A stretch of 64,000 nt of DNA. Origin: Paenibacillus sp. FSL H8-0537. Its GTDB lineage: Bacteria; Bacillota; Bacilli; Paenibacillales; Paenibacillaceae. Of this stretch, positions 32,154 to 40,180 are shown piece after piece (the stretch's first letter is position 1; each line of letters begins with the position of its first letter). The notes under the pieces were generated by a model, which ran no database searches, was not told where the DNA came from, and saw only the letters and a list, made by a program, of their open reading frames with translations. The DNA is taken from assembly GCF_038051995.1 (NCBI RefSeq), contig NZ_CP150290.1, positions 1,289,501 to 1,353,500 on the forward strand, given 5' to 3'. The translations under genes were made by a program, and so were the position numbers.

Positions 32154-32194
32154 CAAGTAAAGAATCGACCGTGTATGCGGCTGATTCTTTACCT
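32154..32194 (+). terminator. Intercistronic hairpin
   Basis: GTAAAGAATC ... GATTCTTTAC forms a 10-bp stem between the secreted protein gene and the lipoprotein gene. There is no T-run, so it may stabilise or attenuate the transcript rather than end it. Confidence 0.45.
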
Positions 32195-32231
32195 GTCGTT
32201 TACTATCTTTCATGATCGATATGGGGGGCAA

Positions 32232-33152
32232 ATGAAGAAATTCGTCTTGATGTTGCTTATTGTTCAACTCGCGCTAGCAGGTTGTAGTCGGCAAAGTGAC
32301 GTACAGCCAGGCGGTGGGACGGTGAATAATGTTGAACTGCCTAAATGCAGTGAAGAGGGCCAATGTATGTATCTAATCAATCGGTATTCTCAAAAGCTAC
32401 TCACTTATAATGAGAAGACAAAGTCCATCGAAGAACAACAGGATATTCCAAATTATATTTACTATGAATTTAATACCATCAGCCCATACTTTACGGTTGG
32501 AAACAGCCTTACAAATGGTTTCTCGATATTAAGAATCGACAAGGATAACGTTACGGAAAGCGTACTATTGAAAGATAGAAAAAACGAAGCCATTTTTCCT
32601 TTGGCAACAAATGGTGAGCGTTATTTTTTTATTCATTCCTATTATGATGACAGTGGGAAGGAAACGAAACGTACTATTGCAGAATTAATTAATGATAGCA
32701 CGAAAGATCTTCCTAATGTATCGGCACTGGTGTCATACGGGACGATAGTTAAAGATAAACTTTACTATACGGTATATGACGAAACTTCAAATTCTTTTAA
32801 TTTACAATCCTTATTATTGAACAATTTAGATGCAGCACCACGGATTGAAGCGGATAATCTCGAAACTGGGGAGTTATATAGTACAAATGGAGAATTGCTA
32901 ACTTCTAGCAATGAATTGATATTTAATGATCGAATACAATTCGAGAAAAAAACGTTGAATTACATAGACGATAAACATGGAATTCTTATTCAAATCTATC
33001 CTAACCAACAAGCAGATCTTGTGCTGGATGTTATTGATATTGCGTCTAAGAAACAAATAGGAAGTGCTTCAGGCGTCATTGACTTTTCAGTCGATGATCA
33101 AGTCGTTACTGTTTATTGCGAAGCATACATTAAGCAAATCAATATTCCATAA
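32232..33152 (+). CDS. Predicted lipoprotein of the exporter operon
   Basis: This 306-aa lipoprotein has signal MKKFVLMLLIVQLALAGC ending in the lipobox LAGC. The start is set at ATG 32232 behind GGGGGG; an earlier in-frame ATG at 32175 lies inside the intercistronic hairpin. The rest has repeated beta-strand character (YLINRYSQKLLTYNEKTKSI; SYGTIVKDKLYYTVYDETS), suggesting a propeller-like extracellular domain. No named family recognised. Between the secreted protein and the ABC genes it may help export or give self-protection; both are inference. Confidence 0.6.
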   Translation: MKKFVLMLLIVQLALAGCSRQSDVQPGGGTVNNVELPKCSEEGQCMYLINRYSQKLLTYNEKTKSIEEQQDIPNYIYYEFNTISPYFTVGNSLTNGFSILRIDKDNVTESVLLKDRKNEAIFPLATNGERYFFIHSYYDDSGKETKRTIAELINDSTKDLPNVSALVSYGTIVKDKLYYTVYDETSNSFNLQSLLLNNLDAAPRIEADNLETGELYSTNGELLTSSNELIFNDRIQFEKKTLNYIDDKHGILIQIYPNQQADLVLDVIDIASKKQIGSASGVIDFSVDDQVVTVYCEAYIKQINIP

Positions 33153-33171
33153 CTGTAGATAAGAGGGGACC

Positions 33172-33792
33172 ATGAAGACATTAAAATTGGTAGGTTTGAC
33201 GAAACGGTTCGGTGATAAGGATATTCTTAATCGTATCGATTTTGAATTTCATAGTCCAAACCGTTATATCATTCATGGGCAAAGCGGATCTGGGAAGACA
33301 ACGTTGCTCAATTTAATAGCAGGTTACGATAACCCGGATAGCGGTCATGTAGAAGGGGAGGGCTCTTCAAATATAGGATATTTATTCCAAGATGAAATGC
33401 TCTTCTCAAATTTAACAGTCAGAGAAAATTTATTCATTAAGTATGCTTCTTTCTCGCCTAATCACCATGCTGATTCACATTTTGAATCGCTAATCGTGCA
33501 AACATTGAGCAACTTTAATATTCTCGATCTAAAAGAAAGAAAAGTATCGATGCTTTCCGGCGGAGAGAAACAACGTGTCCAGTTAGCGTCCATTCTTATT
33601 TCGGAGCCGGATATCGTTCTGATGGACGAGCCGACCTCAAAGCTTGACACAAAAAACAAAGAACAGATTATCAAGACCATTGAAAATGTATTTAAAAACA
33701 AGTTGATTATTGTGGTTAGTCATGAAAGCAACCTTCTGTTAGAGGGTGGGATGGACCTGAGACTGGAGAACGGGAGATTATATCATGAATAA
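33172..33792 (+). CDS. ABC transporter ATP-binding protein (bacteriocin-export/MacB type)
   Basis: This 206-aa ATPase has Walker A GQSGSGKTTLLN, Q-loop FQDE, signature MLSGGEKQRVQLA, Walker B IVLMDEPTSKLD and the switch His in VVSHES. The short size and close spacing with a FtsX-like permease fit the small ATPases of bacteriocin export systems of the lactococcin-972 group. GAGGGGACC precedes the ATG. It overlaps the permease gene by 8 nt, so they form one transporter. Confidence 0.82.
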   Translation: MKTLKLVGLTKRFGDKDILNRIDFEFHSPNRYIIHGQSGSGKTTLLNLIAGYDNPDSGHVEGEGSSNIGYLFQDEMLFSNLTVRENLFIKYASFSPNHHADSHFESLIVQTLSNFNILDLKERKVSMLSGGEKQRVQLASILISEPDIVLMDEPTSKLDTKNKEQIIKTIENVFKNKLIIVVSHESNLLLEGGMDLRLENGRLYHE

Positions 33793-35011
33793 AGCTAAGA
33801 ACACGCCTGTTATATCCCGTTTAATCCTTAAGAAATCAAATTCGTATCTACGAATTTCAATTTTGCTCTTCATCTTCTCTCTAGTATTGATTGCGAGCTC
33901 AGCCGTGTATTTTATTAATCAATATCTCCAAGTAGATAAAGATTTTCTCTCCAATGATAATACGCATATCATTGAAATTACGACCTCGCAAGGAAATGCG
34001 ATGCATGCTCAACCTCTGAAATACGAGGATGAAACGACCATTCGTGAAGAGATTGAAAAAAAGTACCCCGATACAAGCTATAAGGTCTTTAAGGAGTATC
34101 AGTTTAACTTCGGGATTCAAGATGCAAAGGGAGGTACTCATTTTATTTATGGCCTCGATGAGGCAGGTGGCGAATTTTTAGGAAGCTGTGACTTGGAAAT
34201 AAGAAAAGCTTGCGGAAAGATGGAATTAGATCAGGTGCTAACCTTGAAACTCCCCATTGTCAAAGTCCATGAAGACGGGCTGAGTAGTAGCGAGATCGTC
34301 GATTATCCGATGTACTATCAGTTAGGAGTATCAGATAAAAACCCTTTTTCCCTTTATAACGATGAACAATTAGAAACTATTTATATAGGTAGCAAAACGT
34401 ATAAAGAAATGATCGAAAAAACATATGTGATTCAATGGGACCAATTCGTCAAGGAATATGATAGTCATAATCCGTTCGGTATCCAATCCTTGAGGAAGAT
34501 ATATGTCTACGTCGACGCATTATCTCAAGTGGAAGGAATTGCAGAACTGGTCAATGATGAAGGATATAATACAAATTATACGTTTAAAGCATTTGATAAT
34601 TTTGATGTGTCCATGAAAAATACGCTAGTATTGTCATTGACCTTAGGGTTTCTAATTCTGATGATAACGGCCGCGCATGTGATATTGTCGTTTAATTCTT
34701 ATCTTAAAGTACAGCAAAAGGATATGGGAATTTTAAAACAACTGGGGTACAACCCAACAACAATTAATCAGATATACTCACGGAATATTAACGCAATCTT
34801 CTTTTTCACTGCCGTGGGGATAACGCTTTACATCGTGGTAGTAAGTGCTATTTTCATTGGTGAAAATGTGTATCTATTCACATTCTCCATTATAGTACTG
34901 GTAATTTTAATCCTTCTCGCAATTAATCGTATAATTGTTTTATGGATCCTACGGCAATATTCAAAGAAGAATATACTCACGCTCCTTAAGATAAACAAAG
35001 AATTCGAATAA
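33785..35011 (+). CDS. FtsX/MacB-like permease partner
   Basis: This 408-aa membrane protein has one N-terminal membrane segment (ISILLFIFSLVLIASSAVYF), an outside domain of ~230 residues, then three C-terminal segments, the layout of FtsX/MacB-type mechanotransmission permeases. The cytosolic KVQQKDMGILKQLGY is the usual ATPase contact. It resembles bacteriocin-associated integral membrane proteins. With the ATPase it probably exports, or protects against, the secreted protein. Confidence 0.7.
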   Translation: MNKAKNTPVISRLILKKSNSYLRISILLFIFSLVLIASSAVYFINQYLQVDKDFLSNDNTHIIEITTSQGNAMHAQPLKYEDETTIREEIEKKYPDTSYKVFKEYQFNFGIQDAKGGTHFIYGLDEAGGEFLGSCDLEIRKACGKMELDQVLTLKLPIVKVHEDGLSSSEIVDYPMYYQLGVSDKNPFSLYNDEQLETIYIGSKTYKEMIEKTYVIQWDQFVKEYDSHNPFGIQSLRKIYVYVDALSQVEGIAELVNDEGYNTNYTFKAFDNFDVSMKNTLVLSLTLGFLILMITAAHVILSFNSYLKVQQKDMGILKQLGYNPTTINQIYSRNINAIFFFTAVGITLYIVVVSAIFIGENVYLFTFSIIVLVILILLAINRIIVLWILRQYSKKNILTLLKINKEFE

Positions 35012-35403
35012 GTACAATTTTCTGGAGGCTCCTAGCATGCAACGTAAAGCTAAGAACATGGTAAGTGCAGTTATTGTGATAATTGTATTCATGATAACCT
35101 TAATAGGTTGTACTTCTAGTCCATCCGAAAACGATGATGCGAACAGCGTATTGCTGCGGATCGCAACTACATACGGTGAGTCTGAGAACAACTGGCTTAG
35201 ACAACAGTACGCCGAGATTTATGAGTTTACTCATCCGAACGTCACGATAGAATTTATCCCTGTTATGACGGATGGTGAGCAGGAGCAGAGTCCATTGGAG
35301 CAATTAAAGACAACATTATTGGATTCAAGTAAAGCTGATCTTGTTCTGGTTGATTACCAAAGCTTGTGGAGACTGATTGATGAGAATTTGTTGATAAATC
35401 TAG

Positions 35404-36232
35404 GGCGTGTACGCAAACTGTACAATCTGTAGAAATTTAGTAAAATAAGGGATATGAGAAGAAGATACGAGTTAACGGATGAAGAATGGAATATCCTTGA
35501 CGCCCTGTTGCCCCCGGCCCGAAAAAAACAAGGAGGACGCCCACCCAAAGATCGTCGCCAGATGCTGAACGCGGTGCTATGGGTGGCTCGAACGGGAGCG
35601 CCATGGCGAGATTTGCCCAGTCACTATGGGCCATGGTCCTCCGCCTACAGCTTTTTCTGGCGTCTACAAAAAGCAAATATTTGGGATGAAATTCTGAAGC
35701 ATGTCGCAATCGAACCAGATTGGGAGCAAGTCATGGTCGATGCTACCATCGTCCGCGTCCATCAACATGGAGCGGGCGCAAAAGGGGGCAGGATCGGCAA
35801 GCCATCGGACGTTCGCGCGGAGGACTAACCACCAAAATTCATGCCATGGTGGACGCGCTGGGCTATCCGCTGCGATTCGAATTGACACCAGGACAAGAAC
35901 ACGATTCGATCACGGGCTACCGCCTTCTTCAGGAGCTAGACTTCTGCCCAGGTGAAGTGTTGGCGGACCGCGCCTACGACACCAATGCTATTATGGAGCT
36001 TTTGCAAGTTCGTGGAATTACTCCGGTGATCCCAAGCAAACGCAATCGGAAAGTAAAGCGTCCGTTAGATGCTGACATGTACAAAGAACGGCATCTCATC
36101 GAATGCTTTTTCAACAAAATTAAAAACTACCGTCGTTTGGCTACTCGCTATGAGAAAACAGCGAATATGTTCAAGGCTTTTTTGACGCTGCTTTCCATTC
36201 GTTTATGGCTCAAATAGGTTTGCGTACACGCC
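35404..36232. mobile_element. IS5-family (IS427-type) insertion sequence, 829 bp
   Basis: The ends are perfect 15-bp inverted repeats (GGCGTGTACGCAAAC ... GTTTGCGTACACGCC), and a 4-bp CTAG direct repeat flanks the element (35400-35403 and 36233-36236). The coding region is two overlapping frames. It interrupts the solute-binding protein gene. Confidence 0.92.
35454..36217 (+). CDS. IS5-family DDE transposase made by -1 frameshifting (orfAB)
   Basis: OrfA (35454-35828, 124 aa) has the N-terminal RRYELTDEEWNILDALLPP helix-turn-helix and the first catalytic Asp in VMVDATIV. OrfB, in the -1 frame to 36217, carries the second Asp in VLADRAYD and the Glu in HLIECFFNKIKNYRRLATRYEK. A shift near the AAAAGGGGG run at 35780-35788 joins AGAKGG to QDRQAIGRSRGGLTTK, restoring the usual IS427-group sequence of about 254 aa. 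Programmed -1 frameshifting is known in this group; an inactivating single-base change is the alternative. Confidence 0.82.
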
Positions 36233-37398
36233 CTAGATCCCTTAATAAAAGAAAGTCAGATTGAAACGGGTGAACTAGCCGCGCCAGTTAATAATACGTT
36301 GTCCATGATAGGTAATGGCAATACATATGGTCTCTCACCAACGTTTTCAACCACAGCACTCTTTTATAATAAAACGATCTTTGAGAGACAGGAAGTTCCA
36401 TTCCCTCGCGATGGAATGACCTGGGATGATTTAATTCAGTTGGCAGGGCGCCTTCATCTAGGTGAAGGGGAATTATCGCATGGATTTACTTTCAACAGTT
36501 TCTCTTCGGATGCGTTTTACGATATGTTGAGTTATGCGTCGCCGCTTCAAACCATGATTTTTAACGAAAAGGAACGTAAAATGACGGTTGATACGGATAG
36601 TTGGGAACGGATCTGGACGGACTTTATTAATTTGGCTCGCCATACAAAGCTTCCACTGCCTGATGTCGAGAATAAAAATGCTTCTGAAGCAAGCAATGAC
36701 ATTATGAATCCCTATTCTAACGATTACTTTCTATCGGGACAAACGGCTATGACAATTGCTTCGTACAATTACGTCAATCAGATAATGGACGCGAATCTGA
36801 ATGCGCCACAAATTCAGGGAATGGAACAGATTGAATGGGATGTGGTTACCCTGCCTATCCATGCTGATCAGCCAGGCGTAGGTGGGAACATTACAATTAG
36901 CAATGCAATGGGTATAGCTGCAAATACGCAAAACAAAAAGGAGGCTTGGGACTTTATTAAGTTCATCAATAGCAAGGAATGGGCAAATACGAAATCACGC
37001 AGCAATAACAACGATTTATTCACCTATGTTAAATCAAACAAGCCCCAGAGCAATCTGAATTACAAGCTAGATGCTTTTTTCAATCTAGTGCCTGCCCCCT
37101 ATCAGATTAGGCTCGGACGAATGTTAGATGAGAAGCCAGACCTGTACCAAGTGTTGGACATCGGGCGTAATAAATTAAATGAAGTTCTTATCGGGGATAA
37201 AGAGGTTCGTCAGGCTCTGAGAGAGTGGGAGATAGAAGGGAATATTAATCTTCAGAAAATTCTTTAACAACACCTGGGATTCTTGCTTTATAACTTGACA
37301 CTTGCAAGATTAATAATCTGAGGTTAAACCAGACATACTGGTAGCGTTAGTGATTTGATGAGAGTACTCTATTGTAGAGTTTACTAAAAGAATAGTAA

Positions 37399-37443
37399 AA
37401 AGACGCCTCAAGTTATATTGAAAGCTTGAGGCGTCTTTAAAAT
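37399..37443 (+). terminator. Terminator after the interrupted gene
   Basis: AAAGACGCCTCAAG ... CTTGAGGCGTCTTT is a 14-bp perfect stem, followed by AAAAT. It works in either direction. Confidence 0.8.
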
Positions 37444-37470
37444 TTAGTACAGAACAAAAAGATAAACGCT

Positions 37471-37503
37471 GTCGCACTCCGTACACAGTAGTGAATTAAA
37501 AAC
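37471..37503 (+). repeat. Degenerate solitary CRISPR repeat
   Basis: GTCGCACTCCGTA matches the first 13 bases of the array repeat, and the end GAATTAAAAAC keeps a decayed form of the 3' handle; it is 33 bp and is preceded by CGCT as in the leaders. It marks the right edge of the AT-rich block. Apart from this and two hairpins, 37268-37625 is empty. Confidence 0.6.
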
Positions 37504-37558
37504 ACATTCAGCATGATTCCTGATTGGGGTTACTACAAGCGCATTTGTTTAAATTGAA

Positions 37559-37606
37559 AAAATAGGCTGCTTCCGTGTCGTATCATCTACGGGGAAGCAG
37601 CCTATT
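37559..37606 (-). terminator. Terminator for the small membrane protein gene
   Basis: AAATAGGCTGCTTCC ... GGAAGCAGCCTATTT forms a 15-bp stem just after the minus-strand stop at 37626. Confidence 0.75.
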
Positions 37607-37625
37607 TTCCAATGATCTTCTCTAC

Positions 37626-37877
37626 TCACTTATTGTGATTGTTTTTGTTCTTATAATAGACCTTTCTGCGTACATAGACGAAATGGGCCAGATTCAGAAC
37701 ACCCGTCACGATGGCTAGAATAGAGGGGAGTATTTGAAGTAAGGTTGGAAATACAACTCCGTTTCCAACAGGACCCGTTCTCGGCTGCAAGGCTTCCCAA
37801 TAGCCAAAAATAATGGCGCTTAAGCCGAAAAAAATTAAAAATAGCGACAGTACAAGAACTAATTTTTCGTTTCTCAT
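37626..37877 (-). CDS. Small membrane protein
   Basis: This 83-aa protein has two membrane segments (LVLVLSLFLIFFGLSAIIFGYW and LLQILPSILAIVTGVLNLAHFVY) and a basic, Asn/Lys-rich tail (RRKVYYKNKNNHNK) expected inside. No family recognised. GGGGGAATTTGCG precedes the ATG. It is monocistronic with its own terminator. Confidence 0.65.
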   Translation of the reverse strand: MRNEKLVLVLSLFLIFFGLSAIIFGYWEALQPRTGPVGNGVVFPTLLQILPSILAIVTGVLNLAHFVYVRRKVYYKNKNNHNK

Positions 37878-38047
37878 CGCAAATTCCCCCGATACAAGGA
37901 TTACCCTGCAAAAGCGAGTAACAGCATTTTATATACACTTTATTACGAAAACGCCCCCTAAAATGTTACAATTTACAAAGCAGCTGTCTTTTAGACTATT
38001 ATGCGCGCACGGGATATTCTGGATTTTTAAGGAAAGGCTGAATCATA

Positions 38048-38797
38048 ATGAATCAAATCGACTACGAGGCTTTTTATAATGAGGTTGGAGCAAGCAATGG
38101 CTGGGATTTCAGCAGGCTGAAGTGTATTTCGGAGGAAGCGAAGTGGGACTTGTATCAGGAGGTCGTCAAGCTTAGTAGAAAATCCGATCTTCTGCTCGAT
38201 ATTGGTACGGGCGGCGGGGAAGCTATTTTATCAATTGCGGACTGTGCCCTGCTGCTGGTGGGGATTGATTTATCTACAAGCATGGTCAATACCGCTATGA
38301 AAAATATAACGATAGCTGAACGCAGCAACGTTCGCGTACTGCCAATGAATGCGGACAAGCTGGATTTTCCAGACCGCTTCTTTCAAATCGTTTCCTGTAG
38401 GCACTCGGCCTTCCATGCGCAGGAGGTAGCCCGGGTGCTGGAGCATGGTGGCACCTTCCTAACGCAGCAAGTGAGCGAGAACGATAAGCTGAATCTCAAG
38501 CAGACGTTCGGAAGAGGGCAAGCCTACGGGGAGAAGCCAGGCTCGCTCAAGGAGAAGTATATAGCGGAGCTGACCGAAGCTGGCTTTACGAAGATTGAGG
38601 TTATGGAGTGGAATGTCGCGGAGTTTTATGAGACGGCGGAGGATTTGATTTTTCTGCTTAAGCATACGCCGATTATTCCGAATTTTGGGCAGCAGCCGGA
38701 AGATTTTGGGCGATTAGAAGCCTTCATTCAGGATAATAAGTCGGAAAGAGGCATCAAAACGAACGCAGAGCGGTTTATCATTAAGGCACAAAGGTAG
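38048..38797 (+). CDS. Class I SAM-dependent methyltransferase
   Basis: This 249-aa Rossmann-fold methyltransferase has motif I LLDIGTGGGEAIL, acidic loop VGIDLSTSMV, and post-motif FQIVSCRHSAFHAQEVARVLEHGGTF written here in pieces: IVSCRHSAFH and RVLEHGGTFL. The substrate is unknown; the closest general type is Methyltransf_11/UbiE-like. AAAGGCTGAATCAT precedes the ATG. It lies 17 bp before an AAC(3)-like gene, so both may be co-transcribed. Confidence 0.85.
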   Translation: MNQIDYEAFYNEVGASNGWDFSRLKCISEEAKWDLYQEVVKLSRKSDLLLDIGTGGGEAILSIADCALLLVGIDLSTSMVNTAMKNITIAERSNVRVLPMNADKLDFPDRFFQIVSCRHSAFHAQEVARVLEHGGTFLTQQVSENDKLNLKQTFGRGQAYGEKPGSLKEKYIAELTEAGFTKIEVMEWNVAEFYETAEDLIFLLKHTPIIPNFGQQPEDFGRLEAFIQDNKSERGIKTNAERFIIKAQR

Positions 38798-38814
38798 AAG
38801 CAGGGGGAACAAAT

Positions 38815-39627
38815 GTGAGAGAACAGCAGCTGATTAACAGTCAGAAAAGACCGATTACAATAAACGACATCGTGAAGGATTTGCGAAGACTAGGCGTTCG
38901 AGAGGGCGATGCGGTGCTGGTGCACGCCTCCTTGTCGCGCTTGGGCTGGGTATGCGGCGGCCCGCAGGCTATGGTGCAGGCGCTTATGCAGACGGTCGGA
39001 GATGAGGGCACGTTAATTATGCCTGCGCAAACCGGGGATTGGAGTGATCCCGCCGAGTGGGGGAATCCTCCGGTTCCAGAGGAGTGGTATGAGACGATTT
39101 ATCGGGAGCTTCCGGCTTTCGATCCAGCTTTATCACCCACGCGGGGAATGGGTCGTATTGCGGAGCTGTTCCGAACGTTTCCAGCGACGGTGCGCTCAAC
39201 GCACCCGCAGGTTTCTTTTTGCGCCAATGGCAAGTATGCGGAGCTTATCACATCCGAGCATATGCTAAGCCCACAATTCGGCATGGCGTCGCCACTCGGT
39301 AAGCTGTACGGTTTGGGCGCCAAGGTGCTGATGCTGGGGACGGGGTATGAATCTTGTACAAGCTTTCATCTGGCTGAAGCAATGAGTGAGCGTCTGCCGA
39401 CGAAGCAGCTGGGAACAGCTATTTATGAAGGGGACGAGCGAGTATGGAAATGGTTTACGGATTTCGCTTATGACTCAGAAGATTTTGGCCGGATTGGACA
39501 GTTCTACGATCATGAGGGCTCTGTGCAAAAAGGTGCGGTAGGCAGCGCCGAGTCTCGGCTTTTTGATCTGAAAGAGGCGGTCGATTTTGCCAAGCAGTGG
39601 CTGATGATCCATCGTCCTATGGAGTGA
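38815..39627 (+). CDS. AAC(3)-family aminoglycoside N-acetyltransferase-like protein
   Basis: This 270-aa protein of the Antibiotic_NAT family uses acetyl-CoA to acetylate the 3-amino group of aminoglycosides, or related amines. Family motifs: GDAVLVHASLSRLGWVCGGPQ, GTLIMPAQTGDWSDP, and HPQVSFCANGKYA. The start is a GTG with AGGGGGAAC upstream. Many chromosomal Bacillales members (YokD-like) give little resistance, so a resistance phenotype is not implied. It may share a transcript with the methyltransferase gene. Confidence 0.8.
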   Translation: MREQQLINSQKRPITINDIVKDLRRLGVREGDAVLVHASLSRLGWVCGGPQAMVQALMQTVGDEGTLIMPAQTGDWSDPAEWGNPPVPEEWYETIYRELPAFDPALSPTRGMGRIAELFRTFPATVRSTHPQVSFCANGKYAELITSEHMLSPQFGMASPLGKLYGLGAKVLMLGTGYESCTSFHLAEAMSERLPTKQLGTAIYEGDERVWKWFTDFAYDSEDFGRIGQFYDHEGSVQKGAVGSAESRLFDLKEAVDFAKQWLMIHRPME

Positions 39628-39635
39628 AAAAAGGT

Positions 39636-39778
39636 TATGCCGATTTAGGTGCGAATCGGAAGCTCCCATAAAAACCCTAGAAGATTCGCACCTCAAAATT
39701 TGTCGAATCATGACAATAATCAAGAGCTTGGGGAAAAGTCAATATTTCATTTAGATTTTGTTTATATGTATTTTCGCT
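39636..39778 (+). promoter_or_regulatory. Second CRISPR leader copy
   Basis: This 143-bp segment repeats the main leader: AGGTGCGAAT (39647-39656) / GATTCGCACCT (39683-39693) around AGCTCCCATAAAAACCCTAG, then TTGTCGAAT, AAAAGTCAA and the final GTATTTTCGCT. It lacks about 50 bp present in the main leader before its last part. It ends exactly at a perfect repeat. Confidence 0.7.
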
Positions 39779-39811
39779 GTCGCACTCCGTATGGAGTGCG
39801 TGGATTGAAAC
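39779..39811 (+). CRISPR. Solitary perfect CRISPR repeat behind a leader
   Basis: All 33 bases equal the array consensus. No second repeat follows in the next 370 bp, so there is no spacer. It could be a minimal acquisition-ready array or the remains of a deleted one. The remainder of 39812-40180 has only AT-rich DNA with no gene. Confidence 0.85.
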
Positions 39812-40180
39812 ACGAACACATCCTCTATCATGTTTTCATTGTAAGCGTCAAACAGCCCCCACCAAGTTGTGTCACTGGACCACATCTCCTTCGAAGGATG
39901 CGTAACATTGTCGGTTCTTTTCTAAACAATCATATTCGGGCAAGAGGATACAAGTGTGAGTGACAGTACCCATTTTTCAATATTAAATAAGTAATTGAAC
40001 GGTAAGGGTTAATTACAGCTATTTTTAAGGTCATTTTGAATTTTTTTATATATAGATTAATCCTAGTAGCGAAAAGGTTATGGTGTATAATAATGTTAAT
40101 AGTTTGGTGCGTTTATTAATTTTTAAGATAAGAGCATTCATATTACATACTAATAAAGAACGGAAGGAAGCGTTGCAACC

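Larger units (their letters stand above)
35037..37267 (+). pseudogene. Extracellular solute-binding protein gene split by an insertion sequence
   Basis: The 5' part (35037-35403) encodes a lipoprotein signal (lipobox LIGC) and the start of a family-1 binding protein (ATTYGESENNWLRQQYAEIY). The 3' part (36233-37267) continues with the rest of the fold (TFSTTALFYNKTIFERQ; GVGGNITISNAMGIAANT). Removing 35404-36232 and one CTAG copy joins the halves in frame through INLDPLIKESQIE, giving about 466 codons. The insertion is therefore recent and simple. The gene is the last in the exporter block and follows it by 25 bp with a GGAGG site. As it stands the full protein cannot be made. Confidence 0.85.
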
